Source: Balanoglossus misakiensis (Eukaryota; Hemichordata). From it: 64,000 nt of DNA. Positions 23,867-34,799 of the stretch are shown here, piece after piece (position 1 is the stretch's first letter; every line of letters starts with the position of its first letter). Location of the stretch: NCBI GenBank assembly GCA_040954595.2, contig CM082578.2, forward strand, positions 3,596,001 to 3,660,000, in the 5' to 3' direction. Made by a program: the position numbers and the translations under genes. Below the pieces are notes generated by a model, which did not search any database, was not told where the DNA came from, and saw only the letters and a list, made by a program, of their open reading frames with translations.

Positions 23867-24612
23867 AGTCCCATTAGCTGTAACTTTACGCTATGTTTTC
23901 AGTATTTTTGTTTTCTGTATCTATGCAGTTTTTTGTTCAAATCCTTGAAGTATGAAGAAATGCCCAGCATACAGCATATCATACCATACAGCTAATGTCC
24001 CATCTTTAAATAAGTCAATCGGCACAGACAATTTTCGTACCAAACAAAGAAAATTGGCGAAAAGAGAGCGACTTTGTTCCATTATCATGAGAAAGTGAAT
24101 CTATTGCAGAAATATTCGATGCTGTATCTTCATTACAATCTATTAATACAAACGCAAACAATGTACTAAAGATGTAACAAAAATACCCAGCCATTGTATA
24201 TTTAATTTTAGTACCCGTAACAGCATTTCGTGTAAAATTCATTTATAGAATGCAAAACAATCATGATGTACATACTAATGCCGGGCATGAGCATATAGAG
24301 TTGTAGGAATGGAGAAATGTGAGCGAAGTTTGTAAGAATTTTCCGCGCCACACGTAATTGTCCAAGAATCTAGAGCCCCACTATGTTCAGCCGCCAGTGC
24401 TGTTAGTTTTCGTGTTTGAACGACAACCGCTGACACAAAAGACACGAAATGTATTCAAGTTGCACGTATTCCAATATGGCGCCGCCACATTAAATTTTTT
24501 ACAGACAGAAATAAAAATAAATGACAAAAATAACTTGGTGCTTACGGATACAATTTGTATACTGTTTACCAGTATCGAGTGACGTGTCAAAAACTTTAAA
24601 ACCTTGCTGTCG

Positions 24613-26206
24613 ATGCTTGCATTCGTACGTAACATGCACACAATGGTAAGTTCATACAAGACTTATAGAATGATGGTAAGTGTTCTGTCAAGCTTGGCCA
24701 GATGACAGGGCATCGTGTTTGATTTCCTGACCATTGTCGTTTACTTTTTGACACAAATGGCATTAGGCAAGAAGTCACTAGTCATACAGCGAATACGACC
24801 AAAAGGACAACCATTTCTATTCGTGACTGAGTAGAAAATGTTAAAAAAAATGTTTGTTTTTTCATTACACAGTGAAGTACCTTTGTGGTCTTCTTTGTTT
24901 AATTTAAACAGACCCATTTTTCTAGTATATTGTAAAAACACAATAGCACAAATGATGCAACAATTTTAATAAGAAAAGGACGATATCAACTCATAATTTC
25001 ATGTTCATCTGTTTTCCTTGTTCTATCTCAGACATTTCAACGATTTGCTGCCGCAACAATAGTTGTGTTGATATCGTTTCATGCGAGTGGATCTATGGTG
25101 AATGCAGAGAATGGATTTCATGCGAGTGGGGCCGTGGTGAAGGGAGAGGATGGGGAGAAGAGTTTAAAATGCAAGGTTGATGTGATCGCAGAAGACGGAT
25201 TGAATTACGTAGACTGTAATATCACAGAGGAGTATCCTTCAGAGCTGCTCGCCAAGGTCAATGACGTCAGGGCTGGTCTTGTCAAGGAACGAAGTCGAAA
25301 TTCGAATATTTGCGCTACGGGTTTTAAGACTGATACTAGGTTTTCAACTGTTATAATATCCGACAATCACCCTTCTGATAATATCGACCTGGTGAGTAAT
25401 CTTACTATCCTTTCTGTCTCCGCTTAGGGACTAAAACAGCTGTCTGCCGAAGTGTATTAGAAATCCCGTAATAACTGTCTGAAAATATAGTTGATGAGCG
25501 GCTAATTCGTACACGTCACGCAGACTTACGACTTTTCTTGTCGCTGTTTTTGTTTAGTAGAATTGAAGTCTATCATGAGATCCCATCTAAGGTTCATCTC
25601 TCAACACCACAACAAAACAATTCAACAATTAAAAGTAACTAATCTGTCAGTATGACCAAGTAATGTTTTCATATAATACACGATTATATAGAAAGGCTTC
25701 AAAACTGTGATAAATGTCAGGTACTTGTCTAACGCATTTTCCATTCTATTAAATACAGGGCCCTGGTGACGGAATCAAGTTGATTTCCAGTTGTGAACAC
25801 TGTGATTTGACACTGTATGCCAATGGAATTACTGCTTATCATTGCAAGGTGTGTATATTGTGAACCATTATTATAATGCGCTTTTGGTTTGATGACAATA
25901 CATAATACAACATCATAATGCATGTTGCCTGACAATCAGGACAGGATAGAAATCATTATTCTAGCTTTTCAGTGTTGTTTTTGTAGACTAAAACAAACAG
26001 AATTGAAAAAAAGCATGCACAGGCCGGTGGAAAATTAACCCTTTCCCATCCCTTTTCAGGAAACGGAATGTGACGACGCATTCTCGGGTCCCTTTTCCTG
26101 GGTTCCGGTCAAACCAGTTTCTTTTTCCATCCCCGACGGCGCTTGTCTGTATTCCATCCCTCGGTTTGGAGAGCAGTTCTTTTTCTGCGATTTCTATCTT
26201 CCCTAA
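24613..26206 (+). CDS. secreted cysteine-rich array family, unit E
   Basis: Exons: 24613-24645, 25032-25391, 25759-25848, 26060-26206 (stop TAA), all with canonical GT-AG borders and phase 0. Exon 2 carries the 39-nt duplication (25077-25115, 25116-25154). It lacks the first cysteine of the usual CHGExC motif (only SLKCKV remains) and also has EEYPSELL where other units have ECPSEL, so two family cysteines are missing together; a new one appears in NICATGF. Exon 3 is ISSCEHCDL...YHCK. Exon 4 is ETECDDAFSGPFSWVPVKP...FFCDFYLP. CCAATATGGCGC lies upstream at 24471-24482. I see no perfect AATAAA close to the stop. Probably functional; role unknown. Confidence 0.75.
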
Positions 26207-26661
26207 TTTTGGTGAATTATCTTAAGGACATGGATTTTTCTGTAACGTTCGTGAAATACTCATAGTCAAACTGTATTGAGTTTGAGAGGAATGTATTAAA
26301 TAATGTCTATAAAGGAATTGTAGTAGTCTCGTTTTTTTTTAATTGGTACTGGCCGGTGTTGAATGGTGCTCTGGCAGACATAGGCCTACAGCGGATGTAG
26401 AACCCGCATTATATTACCATGGCCTGTGCGTCGCATTTTAATTGATCGAGATGAACGACGTCACTGACCACAAATACGCAGTAATGGTTTGTTTACATGC
26501 CATAAAATCTGAATATTAGCAAACAGTTCAGTGAATACAACATTTTGCGTAACACAAGTTCCGGGGCCCCTAGTCTTTTGCGTGGGACATTTTCGTAATT
26601 TTTGACGGTTTTTCTTGAGTTCGTTGGTAATATCATGGAAATAATCGACTCCCCCCCCCCC

Positions 26662-26787
26662 CTGACCATTAACGTTTGTTTATTGGCGAGGGCTTGAGGA
26701 AAGCCAAAATTCATGGGCTCGGAAGCCTCGCCCATGATTTTTTGGCTTTCGCCTCGCCCTTGCCCATAAACAAACGTTAATGGTCAG
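26662..26787. repeat. fold-back element
   Basis: Arms beginning CTGACCATTAACGTTTGTTT at 26662 and ending in the complement at 26787 surround a loop near GGGCTCGGAAGCC. A C-run precedes it. It sits in the spacer after unit E. Confidence 0.75.
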
Positions 26788-26959
26788 GGCGTCTTCCATT
26801 ATAATAGTCAGATTCGCTGGATCTCTCAAACTGAGATGGTGAATTACCGTACAGTAGCCCGCCAGGTGTGTACGACACTGAGATCTTCAGATGGTGTATC
26901 TTCATGCTGCCTACATTCGTCCTGTCCACAACAAATGTTGTCACAGTTGTAATTATGTT

Positions 26960-27089
26960 TTATTTCTTTTCCTTGGTTCCCATCAAACCAGTTACTTCTT
27001 CCTTGTCTGGCGGCGTTTGTCTGCAGGATGCCATCTCTCACTTTGGTGAAGTGATCTCTTACTGCAATTTCTATCTTTCCTACTTTTAG
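26960..27089 (+). pseudogene. array family, orphan last exon
   Basis: The stretch reads SLVPIKPVTSSLSGGVC, then SHFGEVISYCNFYLSYF and stop, clearly the final exon of the array family, with AATAAA at 27172-27177. The normal start of the exon (acceptor, ESEC, DAFSGPFSW) is missing. Instead it is preceded at 26886-26955 by sequence that in units C and D lies downstream of the gene (GGTGTATCTTTCATTG and CCGTCTAC blocks there). Exons 1-3 are absent. The fragment therefore looks like the scar of unequal exchange between units. Confidence 0.75.
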
Positions 27090-27931
27090 TCAGTTTTCTC
27101 GATGGCATGGATTTTTCAGTTAAGTTCATGGAATAATCAAACTGTACTGAGTTTCATGGGAAAATTATTCCAATAAAAGAAGAAAGGAAGCCTAGTTGTC
27201 TCGTGTCAACAAGTGTATACTCTAATTCACCACGTGTTATTTTCGAACCGGAGAACTATTAGAACAACACATTTTCCTAAATAAGACACGCTCATATATT
27301 TTTGGACACACTCCCTTAATTCTGTCTGTGTCATGCATGGCAAAGGAAAACGAATGGCAGTATTTCTTATGTACATGTCATGTGGCTACCTGCCCACCAC
27401 TACAGGTTATATGCCAGAAACATGAGAGAATGACGCATTTTCCTTGTTTTGTTACGTTTTTTACCATATCTGAGCCAGCTAAGAGAAAATTAGCATAGCC
27501 CAAAATAGACGAGCGACAAGAACTCCAGTAAAACTCATGTAAAAATATCCCAACTGGACATTCGTAAACATTACATTTCATATTGTAAGCCAGCCAGCTT
27601 TGGACGGATCTGTGTGTAAGAAAGGGCCAGAGAGATTGTAGCATTTTCCTCACTACACGTAATTGTTCAGACGACTTCGGAGTCCAGGAGCAGGGCCCTA
27701 AATTTACATATCCAGCCGCCTGAGCTTTCGGTTTCCATGTTCACAGTACAGTCACTGACACAAGACCGCGAATGTTTTCTATTTGCACATATTCCAATAT
27801 GGCGCTACCGCATTTATTATTTTACAGACAGGAATCTACATATTCTTAACAGGACAGAGTTTGAATATACACATGTATATAAAGTGGCGAGTCAAGAAGT
27901 TTCAACATAGCTGAGGTGAACCTTGCTGTCG

Positions 27932-29156
27932 ATGTTTGCATTCCGTATGTAACATGCACACAATGGTAAGTTGAATATAGTATTTGCACTTATGCAAAAA
28001 TTAATTTAAAGTTCGGGCATGCTGGGATGGAACAGACCATCCTGTTTGATGTCCTGATTTATGTCGTCTTGCTACAAGATTCATGATTTTGTGAAAAATG
28101 CACTCGTTTTAATAAGGTTAAGACGGCATATACTCATTGTCAGTACATCTGTTTTATTTTTTCCATCTCAGACATTTCACCGAATTGCCGCCTCAACAAT
28201 AGTTGTTTTGATATCGGTCCATGCGAGTTGATCTATGGTTTATGCAGAGAATGGCAAGATAACTCGAGATTGTCACATTATTCACTTCTTACAATATCAG
28301 ACAAGCGCCTTTCCGATGATATTGATCTGGTGCGTAAAGTATTATAAATTCATTCTTTCATATTTTTACGCATTGCATTTCTTTTCTCGGCCTTAGGCCT
28401 AACTGACAAAAGCTATCTGCAGATGTGTAAATCACCTGTTAGGTGATTAGCGGATAATCTTGACTTAATCCGTGACTTTGGTCTTTGCTTCTGTGTGACT
28501 TATGTAGAAGCGAGTTTATCGTAAGAACCCCACAAACGCATATCTTAACACCACAAAAAATATGTCTTGTATTAAAAATAAACCAATCTGTCAGAATTAT
28601 CAAGTAATCTTTTTATACAAACCAGGTACTTGACTGTCTAACGTATTCCCATTCTATTAATTACAGGGCCCTGATGACGGAAGCAAGTTGATTTCCAGAT
28701 GTGGGAAATGCGATGTGATACTGTATGCCAACGGAATTACCGCTTATCATTGCAAGGTTTGTGTGCATGCTGTGAACCATTGTTATAATCCACTTTGTCT
28801 TTGAAATCAATATAATAAAAAAATGGACGATATCAATTACATTTGTCTACTAGTTCCTGCACCTGGAAGCATGGGCTGATAATTGAGGATTTCTATTTTA
28901 TAACTAATGTGGATCGCCTATAGTGTAGAATCACAAACAATTCATCTGTTCTTGAGATTAAACCTGATTTAACCTTTTCCTTATTAATGATATTATATTC
29001 CTTTTTCAGGAATCGGAATGTGACGAGGCATTCTCGAGTCCCTTTTCCTGGGTTCCGGTCAAACCAGTTTTTTTTTCCATCCCCGACGGCGCTTGTCTGT
29101 ATTCCATCCCTCACTTTGGTGAGGGGTTCTTTTACTGTGATTTCTATGCTCCCTGA
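27932..29156 (+). pseudogene. array family, unit F, exon 2 destroyed
   Basis: Exon 1 region 27932-27965 (one inserted base relative to sisters puts the first ATG out of frame with an early stop; the last ATG before GTAAGT remains); exon 2 28172-28329; exon 3 28667-28756; exon 4 29010-29156; AATAAA at 29241-29246. Exon 2 is 158 nt rather than about 360. It has an in-frame TGA at 28229-28231 just after the signal peptide and a deletion of about 200 nt that removes the core between the first cysteine (RDCH) and ISDKRLSDDIDL. Exons 3 and 4 are intact and very close to those of unit E. TATATAAA lies at 27876-27883 and CCAATATGGCGC at 27794-27805, so the promoter looks preserved. Confidence 0.8.
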
Positions 29157-29940
29157 TTTATGATATAGATTTGTCTTTAAAGTTCAACGGAATAGTCAAA
29201 CTGTAATGCATTTCATCGAAATATGTCAGGAATTTACGCCAATAAAAGAATACAGTAGCTGTCTGATGTAAACGAGTGTGTACTTTTTCATCACGTGGTT
29301 ATTTGAACCGGAGCTATCAGAATAAAACCCTTTGCTAAATTTATGAAGCGACTAGATCACCTGGAAAACATTGTCACTGTTATAATTGCATTTTCCTTAA
29401 TGGAGAAACGTCAGAGCATTGAGAGATGCATAGTTATCTTTCTATTAAAATGAAACAATTTGAAATTTCTGAACGTGAGGAACTGTCTATGCTACAGCAT
29501 ATTCAAGTGTTGTATCTTCATTTCAATGCATTTTACAAAGGTAAAAAGGTGTAACAAAAATAGCCAGCCATCTTATTTCAGTATGCATACCAGCAATTTG
29601 TGAACATTATTTTGTATATACCATTCCTTTATCGGAATGCAAAACATTCATGATGTACATACTAATGTTGGGAATGGCAATATACAGTTATAGGGATGAG
29701 TAATTTAATGCACACTTTTAGAAAGTTCACGGAAAATAACAGTCACTGATACAACGCAAAAAATGTTTGTGCTTGAGCATATTCCAATATGGGGCCACAT
29801 GTTTAATGTTTTGCAGACAGGAAAATAAATATAAATAAATTTACTTCAAAAATAGTTCGGTCCTCATAAATTCAATCTGCATTTATCATAAAGTAACGGA
29901 TCAAGAAGTTTCAACATAGTTGAGGTGAAACTTGCTGTCG

Positions 29941-31477
29941 ATGTTTGAATTCGTAAGTAATATGCGCACAAAGGTAAGTTTGTTAGAAATTGCACTTATA
30001 ATGTGTACATAAAACGTTACATAGTCTTCAATCAGGCTTTGCCAGAACAGGCCATCATGTTTGATATTCTGATAATCGTCGTCTTGCTACACGATTCATG
30101 ATTTTGTGAAAAATGCACTCATTTTAATAAGGTTAAGACGGCATATACTCATTATGCCAGTACATCTATTTTTCTATCTCAGACATTTCAACGATTTGCC
30201 GTTACAACAATAGTTGTGTTGATATCGTTTCATGCCAGTGGATCCATGGTGAATGCAGAGAATGGATTTCATGCGAGTGGGGCCGTGGTGAATGAAGAGA
30301 ATGGGGAGAACATTCGAGATTTTCACGGTGAAAAATGCAATGTTGATGTGAACGCAGATGACGAATTGAGTTACCTGGACTGTGAATTAACAGAGGAGAG
30401 CCCTGCAGACCTGTTCGCCAAAGTCAATGACGTCAGGGCTGGTCTTGTCCAGGAAAGAACTCGAAGTTCAACTTCGTACGCTGCGAATTTTAAGAGCGAT
30501 ACTCATTATTCATCAGTTGTCGGAATATTAGACAAGTACCTTTCCGATGATATCGATCGGGTGAGTAAAATCTTAGTAGACTCAGTCATTCTTTCATGCT
30601 GATTACGAATCAAACTTCTTTGTAGGCCCTAGTAATACTGTGTGATTAGCGGATAATCTGGTCTAAATCCACGCAGGCCTTTGCTTGTCGCTGTTTCTGT
30701 ATGATTCATGTAGAAGCGAGATCGATCATAACAATCACCAAGGTTCATATCTCAAAACTGCAACATAATATTTCTATTAATGGTAACTTATCTGTCAGAA
30801 TTATTAAGTCAGTTACGTTTTTATACGCTCAATTTTGATAACGATCAGGTACTTGAATGTCTAACGTACTTTCCATTCTATTAATTACAGGGCCCTGGTG
30901 ACGGAAGCAAGTTGATTTCCAGATGTGGGAAATGCAATATGATACTGTATGCCAACAGAATTACCGCTTATCATTGCAAGGTATGTATATTGTGAACCAT
31001 TATTATAATACGTCCTGACAAATGCATGTTGCCTGAAAACAATGAACGGATAGAAATTCTAGCTTCATAAATGTGTCGCAGTATAAATTTGTGAAATATG
31101 CGACGTCACAATGCTCGTTGGGATACCCTCTCCAGACAATTTGTATAAGGAAAAGGCCGGTGGAATAACTCCCGTAAATCAAAGATGTATAGTCCTGGAA
31201 AAATGGGCGATAATGGAAAGCTACTATTATAAAACTGTTGTGCATACTGATGAATTCGTGTGTTCTTAAGATCTAAGCTGATCTAACCTTTTTCTAACGT
31301 CATTACATACATTTATATGTCACATTTCAGGCATCGGAATGTGGCGACGCATTCTCGGGTCTCTTTTCCTGGGTTCCGATCAAACCAGTTAATGCCTCCT
31401 TCTCTGGTGGCACTTGTCTGTATACCATCCCTCGCTTTGGTGAGGAGTTCTTTTACTGCGATTTTTATGTTGCCTGA
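29941..31477 (+). CDS. secreted cysteine-rich array family, unit G
   Basis: Exons: 29941-29973, 30183-30560, 30891-30980, 31331-31477 (stop TGA); AATAAA at 31565-31570. The ATG that ends exon 1 in every other unit reads AAG here, so translation must start at 29941 or 29962, both in frame. Exon 2 is the longest (126 codons), with the 39-nt duplication (30228-30266, 30267-30305). It reads FHGEKC and EESPADLF where units A-D have CxxxC and ECP: the same two cysteines missing in unit E are missing here, by different changes. Exon 3 is ISRCGKCNM...YHCK; exon 4 ASECGDAFSGLFSWVPIKP...FYCDFYVA. Eight cysteines remain. Introns closely match those of unit F, so F and G are recent duplicates. Confidence 0.75.
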
Positions 31478-31648
31478 TTGATGAAATAGGTTTGTCTTTA
31501 AAGTTCATGGAATAATCAAACTGTGCTGAGTTTCATAGGAATGTATAATCTAGAACATTGTGTCAATAAAGGAAGACAAGTTCATGTCTCTTGTCAACAC
31601 TTACGTCTTGTTTTCAGCAATAAAGCTGATTTAAAAGTTTGTTAAATA

Positions 31649-31987
31649 TTAAAGGGACAAAGTCTCTCTCTCGTTTCCTTTTTTCATTAATTATGTTTGA
31701 CACAAGACACCGTTTATGTTATTCTCCATGTGGACATATAGTGAATTAACGTTCGACCACACACAACTTCCAGCCCACTTGTAGGATATGAGAGTAAATA
31801 TCTCGCCAAAATGAATAAATGGTAAACACCGATTATTTTTACTCTCGTATTTACAAGTGGGATGGAAGTTGTGTGTGGTTGAATGTTTATTCACTATATA
31901 TACACATGTACATTAACATAAACAGTATATTGTATTAAACATAATTCATGGCAAAAGGGCAGCGAGAGAGAGACTTTGTCCCTTTAA
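31649..31987. mobile_element. fold-back MITE with TTAA ends, copy 2
   Basis: Same family as 23517-23866: begins TTAAAGGGACAAAGTCTCTC and ends GACTTTGTCCCTTTAA. It lies 170 bp after the unit G stop and directly before the LINE. Confidence 0.8.
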
Positions 31988-32069
31988 ATCTTGCCCGGTA
32001 TAGGTCAACAAGACTTCTTCTGGACTTTTGTAAGTACTTTGTCATACGTCTCACGGAACTGCCTCAATC

Positions 32070-32945
32070 ATGGGCATCTCGTTGGAGGCTTATGGAGCAA
32101 GAATTGGTGGCTTTACTGGTGCTCAGAAAACAACATGGAGTCCTTTTGTCTTACTTCTGCATACTAATTACGCAGGACCGGCCACGTCTCTCCGGCTCAT
32201 TCTCATGCTATTGTTCATGAGTGGCAACGTAGAACTAAACCCCGGACCTGATACTCGGTCACAAATTACAAGAAGTGACGTAGATACAATTATAAGTTCA
32301 TTATCGGAACTAAAAAACGACTCCAAAGAACTGTAACGCCGTTTCGCTGCCTTAGAAACTCGCATGGATAATATTGAAGACACGCTACATGCCATACGTG
32401 AGACCACAATTGCAAATGCGCAGCGAATTGATGCTGTTGAACACTCACTGGATGGAATTAAGGAATGTACGGACGAGTTTAAAGAACTAAAGAAGGAAGT
32501 AAAAACACTACGAAAGCAAGGAGATTACAGAGACAATCGAAGCCGGAGATGTAATCTTGTATTCCGAGGCATTGCTCAAGAAGACACCCGCGAAGATTGG
32601 GAGACCTCCGAGAATATTGTGAAAGATCTGATCAAAGACAAACTAGGCATAGCCAATGACATAATATTCGAACGAGTGCATAGAATTGCAGGTACCTCAG
32701 TCCGTGCCTACAAACTGAAAGGAACGTCGATCAGTATAGACGAAGACTTCTCACCAAGAATGAGGACAATCCGGAACAAGTTGTTGGTCAAGAGGCGAGA
32801 AATTCTCACTCTGGACGGGACGGCGAAAGCAAGATTGAGCTATGACAAGCTTATTGTCACCACCGAACATGGTAAGAAAGTATACACCTACGACGAAGAC
32901 AGTCGAGCGTGTAGAGACATTTCTGAAGAAAGCCACCGAGCATAG
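32070..32945 (+). pseudogene. LINE ORF1 with 2A-like peptide and coiled coil
   Basis: The frame opens at ATG 32070. A hydrophobic stretch (SLRLILMLLF) leads into SGNVELNPGPD at about residues 51-61, which fits the 2A-like consensus (D)V/I-E-x-N-P-G-P except for Asn in place of Asp. 2A-like peptides cause the ribosome to skip the Gly-Pro bond, and such motifs are known at the N-terminus of ORF1 in APE-type LINEs of sea urchins and other invertebrates. After a TAA at 32334 the same frame continues through a heptad-rich coiled coil (MDNIEDTLHAIRETT onward) into an RNA-binding-like domain (NRSRRCNLVFRGIAQEDTRE, then ERVHRI). One nonsense change therefore splits an otherwise intact ORF1. Confidence 0.75.
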
Positions 32946-33213
32946 GAATTTGGCTGGGCCCACCATCACAAAAAATCGCTAGCTATTCTCTCATGGAATG
33001 TTCAAGGCTTACGCAAACACTTGAAGAATACAGAATTCATAGAACTTTTAAATAAATACCCTGTAATATGTCTAAATGAAACCTGGGCAAAATTTGAAAG
33101 TGAATTTGATAATGCAGTTGTTGAGTATAAATGTTTTTCTACATTTAATGCTAAACATAGTCGTTTTGGGAGACACTCCGGTGGCGTATCTATTTTCATT
33201 ATTGATCACTTAG

Positions 33214-34130
33214 GCTGCATTCACAAACACCTCTGGAGGGGGGGGGGGAGAATTCAATTTTTTTTACCGTTAATTTTCACATGCCCCCCTACACAACCCG
33301 AAATATTTTCAAATCCCCCTTCCGAACTGCCAAAATTTTGAAATCCCCCCCCCCCCATTTTCTTTCACAGAGCAAAACACATCACCTATCTATCTTGTAA
33401 AATAGAAAAACAGCGCTCCCATGAAAAGAATTTAAAATTGATGTTTCCCCTCATCAGTGGGTATTATAACTGAACATTGTTTTTATTTTTTAAGTGTTTG
33501 TATTCTGTGTTGGGAGACATTGTAAACCGAGAATTGAAGGGGGTGGGTTTGGGAGGGGGTGTCCCCCTCCCACATTAGAAAATTTTGTAAAATAAAGGGC
33601 GTGAAACTGCATTTTTGTGGACTCAAAATAAATTTTTAGTCGTCAAAGTTTTCAAGTCCCCCCCTTTCGGCGTTTCGTGGTGCGATGGCCGTAAGGCCTC
33701 GGGCGTGGGCGTGGCCCAAGGGACTGTTATACCTTGTTTCGCCCTCACACGGGCACTGTGGGAAAATGCCCCAGTAAAATGATTGACAGTTAATATACGT
33801 CATAAACTCATAAACGGCAAAGATGTTTTTGTTGCGTCGCCAACGGGCAGTGGGAAGTCTTTGGCGTATGAAATCGCACCTTTTCTCTTGGACAGAATCG
33901 GCGAATTTACCGAGGAACCGTCATCGATAGTTTTGGTTGTTTCGCTGCTGATTTACGCCCCCATATGCAAATTTTACTACGTCATTTTCTGCATGCATAA
34001 TTAATATCAAGGCAAGGCTTACAAGCTATAACAGTCCCTCGGGCCTCGCACCACGAAACGCCGAATCGGGCCTTCGGCCCTCGCACGAAACACCGAATCG
34101 ATACACATGAGGCGCGAGGGACTGTCGACA
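33214..34130 (+). mobile_element. composite insertion with inverted ends inside the LINE
   Basis: The left part (33214-33660) is G/C-tract-rich and related to 1495-1690. The right part (33665-34070) is bounded by inverted repeats: GGCGTTTCGTGGTGCGA and GGGACTGTTATA on the left, with their complements TATAACAGTCCCTCGGGCCT and TCGCACCACGAAACGCCG on the right. A GACTGTCGACAGTC palindrome marks the right junction with the LINE. It carries a helicase-gene fragment. Confidence 0.65.
33783..33960 (+). pseudogene. helicase exon fragment (RecQ/DEAD-like, Walker A) captured in the insertion
   Basis: The translation reads VNIRHKLINGKDVFVASP, TGSGKSLAYEIAPFLLDR and then PSSIVLVVS, matching the motif I (Walker A, GSGKS) and motif Ia region of RecQ-like SF2 helicases, which unwind DNA using ATP. 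After VVS the frame turns into unrelated sequence (LLIYAPICKFYY), where a helicase would have PLxALMKDQ, so only one exon-sized piece is present. Its bounds inside inverted repeats suggest transduplication of a gene fragment by a non-autonomous transposon. It is not a working gene. Confidence 0.65.
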
Positions 34131-34799
34131 GTCTAACATTGAGCCTATCATTGCCGAAGCATATGCCAAGTTCAATAATTTTTATTTAATAGTAGCTGGC
34201 GATTTTAACGCCCGCACTGGTGATTTACATGATTATATAGTACAAGACAATGACGTGTATTTACAACTGGGCTATGAACCTGACATCTTTGATTTACCAC
34301 GTAGTTCGAAGGATAAACGTGTCAATTTATTTGGAAGGCAGCTGTTAGAACTATGTAAACAAGTTGATTTGCATATTGTGAATGGACGCTTCCCTGGTGA
34401 CCTGTATTTCAAACAATGGGGCTAGCGTTATAGATTATGTAATCTTGTCTTCAGAAATGTTTTCACTTGTTGAAGACTTTTCAAGTGTACCCATTGATAT
34501 ATCTGACCATTTTCCTATCTGTTGTAAATTTACTGACATTCAGTACACTGTACCAGAAAAAATTGATTTTGTGTGCAATACTCAACCTAGGCAACGCTTC
34601 AAATGGAATCCTACGTACTTAGACGTGTTCCAGCTGAAAATGGAAGATCGCCATGTTTGTCAACTTCTAACAAGTGTGTGCGACCATATTGCAAATGACA
34701 GTTCTGATCTAGCTATTCAGACCATAAGTGACATCTTCGATTATGCGGCCTCAGAAATGAAAGTCAAGAACAAATCTGGCACTCGTCATCGTGCACAAT

